Source of the DNA: Streptomyces cadmiisoli
GTDB taxonomy: Bacteria; Actinomycetota; Actinomycetes; Streptomycetales; Streptomycetaceae
Direction: 5' to 3'
DNA length: 64,000 nt
Assembly (NCBI RefSeq): GCF_003261055.1
Contig: NZ_CP030073.1
Coordinates: 6,324,001 to 6,388,000, forward strand
Below the pieces are notes generated by a model, which was given only the letters and a program-made list of their open reading frames with translations, was not told the DNA's origin and did no database searches. The position numbers and the translations under genes are program-made. Shown one piece after another: positions 42,324-50,725 of this stretch. Every line of letters begins with the position of its first letter. Position 1 is the first letter of the stretch.

Positions 42324-42379
42324 ACCGGTCGCACGCTCATACGACACACTGCGTAACGGTCATTGGGAGAGGGGCGTAC

Positions 42380-43324
42380 ATGGGCTGGACGGTCCTCTAC
42401 ATCGCGTTCGGCGTCGTCGCACTGTGGCTGCTCGGCGAAGTGCTGCTGCAGTACAAGGCGCGGTTGCGCTGGCGCCTGCTGGCCTTCGTCGGATTCCTCG
42501 GCGTCGTCGTCGGCGTCCTGATGGCGTCCGTCATCGTCATCGGACTGGGCGCGGCCGCGTTCGCGGTCGGCCAGACCTACGTCACCCTGTCGTTCCGCCG
42601 CGGTTTCGCCGCCGGCTGGGCGGTCACCGGACGACCGGGGCTGGGCGGCAGCAAGCGCCGCCGCGGAGAGCCGGACCACGGCGACCCGACGCTGGAGGTC
42701 TCCGACCTGGAGGCGTCCGAGTTCCACGACGAGGACACCCCGTACGCCCGGCGCGACACCCGCGGCCAGGAGGACCACGAGCACGACGACGTCTTCACCC
42801 CGGCCCGCGCCGCCGCCCCGGAGACGGCGGCCGAGAGCACCGCGGTCTACGAGCCGCAGCCGATGCCGGACGACACCGGCTCGTACGGCGTCTACAGCGA
42901 CCCCGCGTACGCCGCCGCGGCCCAGGCGCAGGACCAGTACGCGACCGCAGCCCAGGCCGCCGACCAGGGCTACTCCTACGACGGCTACTCCTACGGCCAG
43001 CAGCAGTACGGCTACGACACCACCGGCCAGCAGCAGTACGCCGCCTACTCCGACCCGTACATCGGCACCCAGACCTACCAGGGCGGCGCCTCGTACGACA
43101 CGGGTTACGACCAGCAGCAGTACGGCCAGCAGGCCTACGGCCAGGACCAGTACGCCACCGGGACCTACGGCGGCGAGACCCCGGCCGGCGGTGTCTGGGT
43201 GCCGCAGCAGCGCACCACCGACGACCCCTACGGCGGGGAACTGCCGCCCGAGCAGCAGTACCCGTACCAGGGCGACGGGCAGGCGCAGCAGGGCAACGGA
43301 TACGACGAGCGCTACCGCTTCTGA
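42380..43324 (+). CDS. Membrane protein with Q/Y-rich low-complexity tail
   Basis: 314-residue protein. Two hydrophobic helices (about 3-20 and 29-60) are followed by a short basic stretch (SKRRRG) and an acidic linker. The long C-terminal region (about 165-314) is very rich in Gln, Tyr, Gly, Ala and Asp, with repeated QQQYG, YGQ and DQY elements and almost no hydrophobic core. The tail has prion-like composition. No enzymatic domain is visible. GGGAGAGGGG precedes the ATG. The function is unknown; a scaffold at the membrane is inference. Confidence 0.85.
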   Translation: MGWTVLYIAFGVVALWLLGEVLLQYKARLRWRLLAFVGFLGVVVGVLMASVIVIGLGAAAFAVGQTYVTLSFRRGFAAGWAVTGRPGLGGSKRRRGEPDHGDPTLEVSDLEASEFHDEDTPYARRDTRGQEDHEHDDVFTPARAAAPETAAESTAVYEPQPMPDDTGSYGVYSDPAYAAAAQAQDQYATAAQAADQGYSYDGYSYGQQQYGYDTTGQQQYAAYSDPYIGTQTYQGGASYDTGYDQQQYGQQAYGQDQYATGTYGGETPAGGVWVPQQRTTDDPYGGELPPEQQYPYQGDGQAQQGNGYDERYRF

Positions 43325-43354
43325 TCCCCGCGCGGCCCGGTGCCCCGCGGGTGA

Positions 43355-44863
43355 TCACTGCGAGCCGCGGAACTCCGGTCCCTCCACGATCAGTCCGGCG
43401 ACCAGCGCCCCCGACATCCCGGCGTGCGGGAGCCCGCCGCCGGGATGGGACCAGCCGCCGACGGTGAACAGGCCGGGCAGAGCCGTCGAGTTCGACGGGT
43501 GCAGCATCCGGCCCTCGGCCGCCGCGAGCGACGGTGCCGGGACCGCCCCGCCCTCCGCACCCGTCGCCTCGGCCAGGTCCGCCGGGGTGCGCACCACGTG
43601 CCACAGCAGACGGTCCCGCAGATCGGGTACGACACGCTCCGCGACGCCGATCATGTCCTCGGCGTGCCGGGCGAAACTCTCCGTCGTGCTCCGGCTCTCC
43701 TCGGCGGGCACCGTCGCCGTGAGGGTGACCGCCTCGTGCCCGGTGTCCGGGACCAGGCCGGGGTCGCCGGGCCGCAGAACCGTGACCGTGGGTGACGCGG
43801 CCGGGCCCGGGGCCGGGCCGAACACGGACTCCAACTCGCCGTCGCGGTCCGCGGTGTGGACCACCGTCCGGTGCGCCGAATCCCCGGGCCGCGCTCCGCG
43901 CAGCGCCAGCAGCACCGTCAGACGGCTCGCCGGCCCGCGCGCGGCCTGGACCTCACCGGCGCCACGGATCGCCGTACCGGCGACGAGCCGGTTCAGGACC
44001 GCCGGTGCCACTCCGGCCACCACGAAGTCCGCCTCGGCCACCATGCCGTCCGCGAACTCCACGCCCGCCGCCCGGCCGTCCTTCTCCAGCAGCCGTGTCA
44101 CCTCGGCGCCGAGAACGAACTCGACGCGGCGGGCCAGGCAGCGCTCGTGGACGGCCCGGGCGAGTTCCCGGACGCCTCCGCGCACGTACCAGGTGCCGAA
44201 GGCGTGCTCCAGGTACGGCAGGACCGAGGCCGCGGCCGGTGCGACGCGCGGGTCCAGACCGTGTGCCAGGGCGTGGCCCTCCAGCAGGGCGGCCAGCCGG
44301 GGATCGCGCAGCTCCCAGGCGGCCACCTCGGCCAGCGTCGCGGCCCGGCGAGTGCGCAGCAGCCGCTTGTGCGGGACCGCGGGGTAGGGCTCGCGGTCGG
44401 CCAGCACCTGCCAGTTGGGCCACAGGGGCTCCTCCAGGAGGGGCCGGCGGGTGCGGTCCCACGCCTCGCGGGCGCGCACCAGGAAGTCGCCCCAGCGTCC
44501 GCCGGCGCCCGCTCCCAGTGCCTCGTCCAGAGCGGCGACCACTCCCGCGCGCGAGGCGTTCGGCAGTGACACCTGTGTGCCGTCCGCGAAGACGTGCCGG
44601 GACGACGGGTCGACCTGGACGAGGTCGACGCAGTCCTCCAGCGGCTCCTTGCCGGTCTTGAGGAACAGGTCCCGGTACACCGCGGGCAGCGACAGCAGTC
44701 CGGGGCCGGTGTCGAAGGAGAAGCCGTCCCGCTCCAGCCGCCGCACCGACCCGCCGTACGTCTGCGTCCGCTCGTACACCGTCACCCGGTGGCCCGCGAC
44801 GGCCAGCCGGGCGGCAGCCGCCATCGCGCCCATCCCGGCGCCGATCACCGCAATCCGTGCCAT
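43355..44863 (-). CDS. Phytoene-desaturase-like FAD oxidoreductase (CrtI/CrtO family)
   Basis: 502-residue flavoprotein. The N-terminal FAD-binding motif is AVIGAGMGAMAAAARLAVAGHRVTVYER, followed by GGSVRRLERDGFSFDTGPGLL. The C-terminal FAD contact TVGGWSHPGGGLPHAGMSG is typical of carotenoid desaturases and related retinol saturases. No carotenoid genes are adjacent, so the substrate is unknown. TAAAGT lies 7 bases before the ATG at 44863, giving a leaderless layout. Confidence 0.87.
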   Translation of the reverse strand: MARIAVIGAGMGAMAAAARLAVAGHRVTVYERTQTYGGSVRRLERDGFSFDTGPGLLSLPAVYRDLFLKTGKEPLEDCVDLVQVDPSSRHVFADGTQVSLPNASRAGVVAALDEALGAGAGGRWGDFLVRAREAWDRTRRPLLEEPLWPNWQVLADREPYPAVPHKRLLRTRRAATLAEVAAWELRDPRLAALLEGHALAHGLDPRVAPAAASVLPYLEHAFGTWYVRGGVRELARAVHERCLARRVEFVLGAEVTRLLEKDGRAAGVEFADGMVAEADFVVAGVAPAVLNRLVAGTAIRGAGEVQAARGPASRLTVLLALRGARPGDSAHRTVVHTADRDGELESVFGPAPGPAASPTVTVLRPGDPGLVPDTGHEAVTLTATVPAEESRSTTESFARHAEDMIGVAERVVPDLRDRLLWHVVRTPADLAEATGAEGGAVPAPSLAAAEGRMLHPSNSTALPGLFTVGGWSHPGGGLPHAGMSGALVAGLIVEGPEFRGSQ

Positions 44864-44926
44864 GCCCGCGACTTTATCGGCCGCCACCGACAGCGCGCCG
44901 ACGGGGCTGTGACCAGCGCGGACGCC

Positions 44927-45553
44927 CTACCCGTCAGGTGGGCCCGCGCGGGCTGCCAGCCGGCGTTCCAGCCGCCGTTCCTCCCGGCGCTGGGCGCGGC
45001 GGCGCAGGAAGCGGCGGATGCGGGAGACGAGGAAGTACAGCGCGACCAGCCCGGCGACCAGCAGCACGCCGGCGACGACGGCGGCGGCCTCCGGGTGGAA
45101 CATCGCGAACGTGACGATCCCGCCGACCCCGAGATCCTCCGCCAGGCTGAGGATCACGTTGCTGAACGGCTCCGGCGAGGAGTTCACCGCCATCCGTGTC
45201 CCGGCCTTGACCGCATGGCTGGCCAGCGCGGTCGAACCGCCGATCGCGCCCGCCGTCAGATCGGACAGGGAACCGCTCTGCCCGGCGAGCAGCGCCCCCA
45301 CCCACGCCCCGGCGGCCGGCCGGATCACCGTGTGCACCGAGTCCCACACCGAGTCGACGTACGGGATCTTGTCGGCCACCGTCTCGCACAGGAACAGCAC
45401 ACCCGCGGGGATCAGGACCTCGGGCCGTTGCAGCGTCTCGGGTACCTCGTCGCTCACGCCCGTCGCGCCGAAGAAGCCGAGCAGCAGCACCACCGCGTAC
45501 GCGTTGACACCGCTGGCCCAGCCGCTGGTGAACACCAGGGGGAGTACGGACAC
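44927..45553 (-). CDS. DUF4126 integral membrane protein
   Basis: 208-residue protein with about five hydrophobic helices; the first segment FTSGWASGVNAYAVVLLLGFFG and the block GALLAGQSGSLSDLTAGAIGGSTALASHAVKAGTR are characteristic of DUF4126. A Glu/Arg-rich tail is cytosolic. The GTG at 45553 is 7 bases after TACGAT (45566-45561). The perfect MacR-type palindrome lies 56 bases upstream of the start, the usual distance for a NarL-type activator, suggesting MacRS control of a membrane protein. The function is unknown. Confidence 0.8.
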   Translation of the reverse strand: MSVLPLVFTSGWASGVNAYAVVLLLGFFGATGVSDEVPETLQRPEVLIPAGVLFLCETVADKIPYVDSVWDSVHTVIRPAAGAWVGALLAGQSGSLSDLTAGAIGGSTALASHAVKAGTRMAVNSSPEPFSNVILSLAEDLGVGGIVTFAMFHPEAAAVVAGVLLVAGLVALYFLVSRIRRFLRRRAQRREERRLERRLAARAGPPDG

Positions 45554-45608
45554 GGACGCGATCGTAACCAGCCGGGGCCGAGACGTCCTGGGGGCGCGTG
45601 CGTATGAC

Positions 45609-45624
45609 TGAGTACGCGTACTCA
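45609..45624. promoter_or_regulatory. MacR-type operator TGAGTAC-GC-GTACTCA
   Basis: Perfect 7-2-7 palindrome equal to the reported MacR consensus (from memory). A second half-site TGAGTAC occurs at 45635-45641. It faces the DUF4126 promoter (-10 at 45566-45561), with its centre about 63 bases upstream of the predicted transcription start. Confidence 0.75.
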
Positions 45625-45983
45625 GGTGACGAGATGAGTACGCGCGCGGATGGGTGCCGACCTGCGGGAACGAGAGAGTGGAGGCACGGAGAGGGGCACG
45701 GCGCCGGCACCGGCGACACGGGGCGCCGGAACGGCCCGGCCCTCGATCCGCTCCTTCCGCCGGCCGCGGTCGGCGGGAGCGAGACACGGGGGGAACCCGG
45801 GGGAGGACCCAACGGGGGGAGTACGGGGGTACGGGGTACGGGGGAGCACGAGGAAGCGCCGGTCCGGCGTGGCCCGCGGGGGACGCGGCCACTGCGGGCC
45901 GGCGCTTTCGTGCATTGCTCGGGTGCCTGCGCCGCTTCGGTCCGTACCGCCGCGGTCGGTTCACCGCGGCGGTGCGCGCACCG
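45625..45983. other. Gene-poor gap with a G-tract cluster
   Basis: About 360 bp between the MacR-type box and the TetR stop. I see no credible gene: open frames on both strands overlap each other and lack start signals. Six runs of 4-6 G on the plus strand (45788-45844) are spaced by short loops and could form a G-quadruplex. Confidence 0.55.
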
Positions 45984-46613
45984 CTACGGCCTGCCGCTCA
46001 CCCGTCCCTGGAGCAGCCGCGACAGTGCCGCGTGCACATCGTCCAGGGACCGTTCCGGCTGGAAGGCCTGCCAGTCCAGCGCGGCCACCAGAACCATCCC
46101 GACCAGCGCCGCCGCGGTCAGCGGGACGTCGATCTCGTCGGTGAACTCGCCGTCGTCGATGCCCTCGCGCAGCACTGCCTCGACGACCGCCACCGCTTCC
46201 CGCCGGACCACCATCAAGGTGGACTGCCAGGCCCGGTTGGTGCGCCACAACTCGGCGACGTACAGCTGGGTGAATGCCGGATAGCGGTCGATGAAAACGA
46301 GTCCCGCCCGGATCATCGCGTCCAGGGCGTCCACCTTGCTGCCGCCGTCGCGCGCGGTGCGCTCCGCCGCCTCGCGCAGTGAGGCGGTGAGGAGCCCCAC
46401 GCCGTGCCTCAGCAGTTCCTCGAAGAGGACCGACTTGCTGGCGAAGTTGTAGTACACCGTGCCCTTGGCGACCCCGGCGCGCTCGGCGATCTCGTCCACC
46501 GTGGTGGCGGAGAAGCCCTGCTCGGCGATGAGGGTGACGGCCGCCTCGTAGAGCTTCTGCCGGGTGGCTTCCCGGCGCGTACCGGCGCCCGACGTGGTGC
46601 TGCTGCGTTCCAT
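45984..46613 (-). CDS. TetR-family transcriptional repressor
   Basis: 209 residues with an N-terminal helix-turn-helix (LIAEQGFSATTVDEIAERAGVAKGTVYYNFASKSVLFEELL) and a helical ligand-binding domain. GACAAT lies 7 bases before the ATG, so the message is probably leaderless. It is the last gene on the minus strand after the ATPase and permease genes and is the likely repressor of that pair, acting at the palindrome 49800-49813. The inducer is unknown. Confidence 0.9.
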   Translation of the reverse strand: MERSSTTSGAGTRREATRQKLYEAAVTLIAEQGFSATTVDEIAERAGVAKGTVYYNFASKSVLFEELLRHGVGLLTASLREAAERTARDGGSKVDALDAMIRAGLVFIDRYPAFTQLYVAELWRTNRAWQSTLMVVRREAVAVVEAVLREGIDDGEFTDEIDVPLTAAALVGMVLVAALDWQAFQPERSLDDVHAALSRLLQGRVSGRP

Positions 46614-46663
46614 GGCCCCGATTGTCACAGGAACCGTCGCGGGACAGAGCGCGGGACGGTCAC

Positions 46664-48748
46664 TCACAGGCTCAGCTCCGGGTGCAGCCGGTCCAGTGTC
46701 CACACCTGCCGGCGCCGGGCGGACAGGGCCGTCAGGGCGAGGGCGCCCGCGGTGTACGCCGCCAGCACCACGCACGCGTGCCACACGGGTTCCAGGCCGC
46801 CGCCGCTGATGAGCCTCCTGAGGGCCTCGACGACATGGCTCATCGGCAGGAACGGGTGGAGCGCGTTGAAGAAGGCCGGACTGGTCTGCACGGGGTAGGT
46901 GCCGCCCGCGGAGGTCAGCTGGAGCATCAGCAGGGCGAGGACCAGGATGCGGCCGGCGGCTCCGAAGTGCGCGTTCAGCCATTGGATGAGCGCGGCGAAG
47001 CAGCCCGTGACCAGGAACAGGAAACCGACGGTGCCGGCCGCCCGCGCCATCTCCAGCCCGACCGCCCAGTGCAGCACCGACATCAGCGCGACCGTCTGGA
47101 GCACGCCGATCGCGAGCACCGGCAGCCAGCCCGCCAGCGCGATCCGCCAGGCCGAGGCACCGGCGGCCAGGGCGCGCCGGTTGAGCGGCGCGATCAGCAT
47201 GTACGCCACCATGGCGCCCACCCACAGGGACAGCGGGATGAAGTACGGGGCGAATCCGGTGCCGTAGTTGGGCGCCCGGTGCAGCGACTCGGACGCGAGC
47301 CGGACCGGGTCCGCCATCACCTCGGTCCGCTCGTCGCGCTGCCGTTCGTCGTAGTCGGGGATCTGCTTCGCGCCGTCGTGCAGCCCGCTCGCGAGCCTGC
47401 CCGAGCCGTCGACGAGCTTGAACATGCCGCCGCTGAGGTCGTCCGCGCCCGTCCTGAGGTCGCCGACGCCCTGGTCGAGGTCCACCGCGCCGGTCCGGGC
47501 CGTGCCGAGCCCGGTGTGCAGCGCCTTGGCACCCGCGGCGACCTTCCCGGCTCCCTCGTTCAGCTTGTTGATCCTGGTGACGGCGTCGTCGAGGTCCTCC
47601 GACAGGTGCGGGGCACGGTCGGCGAGCGCGCGGGCCTGCTTCTCCAGGGTGGCGAGATGGCCGTCCAGCTTCTCCAGGTCGCCCTCGTGCTCGGTGATCA
47701 GCGTGCTGACGTCGTCCGCGAGCGTCGCCACGTCGGCCGCGGCGTCCTTCGCCTTCTCCAGGTCGTAGCAGGCCGCATCGGGCGGGACGGCGGTTCCGCA
47801 GCGCCGCTCGTGGACGTCGCGCAGGGTGTCCGCGGCCGTGCGGGCCTCCTCGGCGGCCGCCGGCGCCCGCTTCACCAGCGTGCCGAGGTTGTCGCCGATC
47901 GCGCCGGCGGTGTCGGCGACCGCCCTGGCCGTGTCACCGATGGTCTGCTCGTTGTCCTCCAGGAACGGCCCGACCTCGTCCGCGACGCCGTCGACCTTGT
48001 CGGCGAGTGCCTGCGTCCCCTCCGCGACCTGCTGCGAACCGTCCTCCAGGTCGCCGGCCCCCGTGTCGAGCTTCTTCAGGCCCTTGACCAGCTTGCCGCT
48101 GCCGCCCTCGGCGTCCTTCAGACCGTCGGCGAGGTCCTTCGAGCCCTTCTCCGCCGTGCCGATACCGCTCTTGAGCTTGTCCGCCCCGCTCGCGGCCTTC
48201 ACCGTCTCGCCGTGGATGCCGGAGAACGAGATGAAGATCCGGTCCAGGAACGTCCGCGACGCCTTGGTGGACGCCGCCGTGCGCACCTCGCTGAACACCG
48301 TCCGGGAGATCTGCCCGACGATGTAGTTGTTGGCGTCGTTCGTACGGACCCGGAGGGCCCCCGCCTGCGGGGAGTCGCCCGAACCGGAGGCGATACGGCG
48401 GCTGAAGTCGTCCGGCATGGTCAGCGACAGGTAGTACGTGCCCTCCTCCACGCCCGCGCGTGCCTCGGCGGCGCTCACCTCGTGCCAGTCGAAGACCTCG
48501 CTGTCACGCAGTCCCGCCACGATGTCGTCGCCCGCGTGGATCTCCTTGCCTCCGGCGGTCGCTCCCGTGTCGTCGTTCACCAGTGCCACGGGGAGGCGGT
48601 CCAGGCGGCTGTACGGATCCCAGAAGGACCACAGGTACAACGCACCGTAGAGCAGCGGCAGCAGGAGAAGTGCCACCAGGGCCGCGCGGGGGAGCCTACC
48701 GCGCCCGAAGCGCCGCAGCTCAAGAGCGGCCAGTCTCGGCGAGCGCAT
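46664..48748 (-). CDS. YhgE/Pip-type ABC-2 membrane protein
   Basis: 694 residues: one N-terminal helix (about 20-45), a large extracytoplasmic region with heptad-like repeats (DKLKSGIGTAEKGSKDLADGL and similar, about 170-430), and five C-terminal helices of ABC-2 permease type. This is the phage-infection-protein/YhgE layout, in Gram-positive bacteria linked to secretion of peptides or lipids. Its start overlaps the end of the ATPase gene by 29 bases, so they are coupled. The export substrate is unknown. Confidence 0.88.
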   Translation of the reverse strand: MRSPRLAALELRRFGRGRLPRAALVALLLLPLLYGALYLWSFWDPYSRLDRLPVALVNDDTGATAGGKEIHAGDDIVAGLRDSEVFDWHEVSAAEARAGVEEGTYYLSLTMPDDFSRRIASGSGDSPQAGALRVRTNDANNYIVGQISRTVFSEVRTAASTKASRTFLDRIFISFSGIHGETVKAASGADKLKSGIGTAEKGSKDLADGLKDAEGGSGKLVKGLKKLDTGAGDLEDGSQQVAEGTQALADKVDGVADEVGPFLEDNEQTIGDTARAVADTAGAIGDNLGTLVKRAPAAAEEARTAADTLRDVHERRCGTAVPPDAACYDLEKAKDAAADVATLADDVSTLITEHEGDLEKLDGHLATLEKQARALADRAPHLSEDLDDAVTRINKLNEGAGKVAAGAKALHTGLGTARTGAVDLDQGVGDLRTGADDLSGGMFKLVDGSGRLASGLHDGAKQIPDYDERQRDERTEVMADPVRLASESLHRAPNYGTGFAPYFIPLSLWVGAMVAYMLIAPLNRRALAAGASAWRIALAGWLPVLAIGVLQTVALMSVLHWAVGLEMARAAGTVGFLFLVTGCFAALIQWLNAHFGAAGRILVLALLMLQLTSAGGTYPVQTSPAFFNALHPFLPMSHVVEALRRLISGGGLEPVWHACVVLAAYTAGALALTALSARRRQVWTLDRLHPELSL

Positions 48749-49781
48749 CCGCCGCCTCCTTCGCCTCGTCGTTCACGTGCGTGTGGTGGGCGGCCCCGCC
48801 GTTCATGTCCGAGTCGTTCGCGTCCGCGTCGTTCACGTCTCCGTCGTGCGCGTCCGCGTCGTTCACGTCCCCGTCGTGCGCGGCCGTGGAGCCCTCGGCG
48901 GGGGCGCGGTCGTGCACGGCCCGGTGGCCGGTGTCGCCGGCGTGCGCGGTCTCGTCGGCCGGGGCGTCCGTGTTCCCGTGGTGCGCGGTCTCGTCGGCCG
49001 GGTCGTCGGTGTTGTCGCGGGGCGCCGTCCCGACGGCCCGCTCGTCGGCGTCGGCCCCCGCGCTGCCGCCACGAGGCACCGTGGACACCACCACGGCGTC
49101 CTCGGGAGCCTCGCCGCACACCGCCAGCACCGTCGTCCCGGAGTCGGCGAGGGACCTCAACAGCGCCCAGACCTCCGCCCGTTCGGCCATCGAGAGCTTG
49201 AGGTCCGCGTCGTCGACGCCGAGCAGCCGCGGCCGTCCGACCAGGGCCAGGGCGACCGACAGACGCAGGGCCTCGAGGCGTTCCAGGTCCCGTACGGCGG
49301 TGCGCGGGCCCTTCGGCAGGGTCTCGGTGTCCAGGCCGGCGGCGGCCAGGGCGTCGTCGATCCGCCGCCGAGCCTCACGCGCGCGTTCCGACCGCGGCCG
49401 CAGCAGTGCGCGCAGGGAGTCACCGAAGCGGCGCTGGAGCAGGGCCCGTTCGCGCAGATGCTCCGCGACGGTCAGGGCGGGGTCGAGATCGGTGACGCCG
49501 GGAACGTGCGCGAGGCCGCTGATCCGGCGCAGGGCGGCCGACTGCCTCGGCAGCCGGACGTCGCCGACGACCGCCGTCCCCTCGGTCGCCTTCATCCGCC
49601 CCGTCAGCGCGAGCAGCAGGCTCGTGCGGCCCGAACCCGACGGCCCCGCGACCGCCACCAGCGAGCCGGGCTCCGCGGCGAACGAAACACCGCGGAAGGC
49701 CCAGCCGCGTGGACCCTTCAGTCCGAAGTGGCGGGCGCCGACGGCGACTCCCCCCAGGCTGCCCCGCACAACGCCCGCCAC
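48720..49781 (-). CDS. ABC-type ATPase-like protein with degenerate motifs and D/H-rich tail
   Basis: 353 residues. The N-terminal 215 residues have an ABC nucleotide-binding fold, but key motifs are altered: Walker A reads GPSGSGRTSL with Arg replacing the catalytic lysine, the LSGGQ signature is replaced by RDLERLEALRL, and Walker B is RLLGVDDAD. The C-terminal 120 residues are low-complexity, rich in Asp, His, Ala and Asn, partly from 30-bp DNA repeats. It may be a weak or inactive ATPase that organises the YhgE partner, or a regulatory subunit. Confidence 0.8.
   Translation of the reverse strand: MAGVVRGSLGGVAVGARHFGLKGPRGWAFRGVSFAAEPGSLVAVAGPSGSGRTSLLLALTGRMKATEGTAVVGDVRLPRQSAALRRISGLAHVPGVTDLDPALTVAEHLRERALLQRRFGDSLRALLRPRSERAREARRRIDDALAAAGLDTETLPKGPRTAVRDLERLEALRLSVALALVGRPRLLGVDDADLKLSMAERAEVWALLRSLADSGTTVLAVCGEAPEDAVVVSTVPRGGSAGADADERAVGTAPRDNTDDPADETAHHGNTDAPADETAHAGDTGHRAVHDRAPAEGSTAAHDGDVNDADAHDGDVNDADANDSDMNGGAAHHTHVNDEAKEAADALAETGRS
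48821..48880 (-). repeat. Two tandem 30-bp units inside the ATPase gene
   Basis: Units 48821-48850 and 48851-48880 differ by one base and encode the ten-residue repeat DGDVNDADAH; similar diverged Asp/His units flank it. Confidence 0.9.
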
Positions 49782-49793
49782 GACTCCCCCGTC

Positions 49794-49819
49794 TTTTGAA
49801 CTGACTGGTCAGTGCAAAA
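49794..49819. promoter_or_regulatory. Palindromic operator for the TetR/ABC locus
   Basis: ACTGACTGGTCAGT (49800-49813) is a perfect 14-bp palindrome, extended outward by TTTTG / CAAAA arms (12-bp arms with a single mismatch). It lies 19 bases upstream of the ATPase start, over the promoter, and fits TetR-family operators. Confidence 0.75.
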
Positions 49820-49947
49820 ACTAACCCGAACTTTCGATCGAAGCAAAAGCCCAGGTCAGATCGGATTGTCAGTGCCATACCTCACGATGGGCACATACGG
49901 CACCTCGTGTCAGGGCGTGCCGTCACACTGACGACAGGAGGTTCGTC

Positions 49948-50517
49948 ATGGCCAACTCGTCCGCAGCCGCCGCGCGTCGGCGCCGCGCCACCGGCCCTGC
50001 CCCCTCACTGAACGGCCCGGCGGGCGACGTGCACCCCGTGCTCCGCCGGGCCACGGCGCCACCCGCCGCCCTCGACCTGCTCGCCCAGGCCCGCACCGGC
50101 CTCGACGAGGCGGCAGTCCTCGACACTCCGAACGAGCGCTACGCGACCGCCCATCTCGCCGCCCTGCGCACCGCCGCGGCCGTCCTCGCCGCACGCGGAC
50201 GCCCCGAGCACAACCCGCGACGCCGGGCCAGGATCCGCAGCGCCTGGGAAGTGCTGCCGGAGATCGCACCCGAACTCACCGAGTGGAGCGCCCTGTTCGC
50301 CTCGGGCGCCCGCCGCCGCGCCCTGGCCGAGGCCGGCATCCAGGGCGCGGCCGGCCGCCGGGACGCCGACGACCTCATACGTGACGTGGCGATGTTCATC
50401 CGCATCGTCGAACGGATGCTGGTGCTCCAGCCGGTCCTCCCGCAGCCCCGTCCGGACCCGGACGCGGGAGAGGGCCGCGCTCCCGGCGCGGACCGCGACT
50501 TCCCGGACGCCGGCTGA
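49948..50517 (+). CDS. SAV_6107-family HEPN-domain protein
   Basis: 189-residue all-helical protein. The central part (about 40-150) includes ALDLLAQARTGLDEAAVLDTPNERYATAHLAALRTAAAVLAARGRP and ARIRSAWEVLPEIAPELTEWSALF, matching the actinobacterial SAV_6107 HEPN family. The N-terminus is Arg-rich and the C-terminus Pro/Asp-rich. HEPN proteins can be ribonucleases, but the RX4-6H catalytic motif is not evident. CAGGAGG precedes the ATG. Confidence 0.82.
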   Translation: MANSSAAAARRRRATGPAPSLNGPAGDVHPVLRRATAPPAALDLLAQARTGLDEAAVLDTPNERYATAHLAALRTAAAVLAARGRPEHNPRRRARIRSAWEVLPEIAPELTEWSALFASGARRRALAEAGIQGAAGRRDADDLIRDVAMFIRIVERMLVLQPVLPQPRPDPDAGEGRAPGADRDFPDAG

Positions 50518-50725
50518 CCGGCCCACCACCGTCCCGCCGCTGGTGGGCGGCCGGGGGCGGGCGGCGGACGGCCGGGAGCGGCGGCACCACCGGAGGGACC
50601 GGGCGGGCCCGTGAAGGCAATAGGGTGGAGGGCGCCTGAAGCCTTCCCGCCCGCACCCGCGGGGTCCGGGAAGGCAGCCCGTTCGCTCCGCCCCGAGGCG
50701 GTGCCGCGCCGAGGAGTCAACTGCC

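Noticed and set aside
45598..46382. Several open frames on both strands in the gap before tetR
   Set aside because: They overlap each other and the TetR gene, lack ribosome-binding sites, and translate to low-complexity Arg/Gly sequence.
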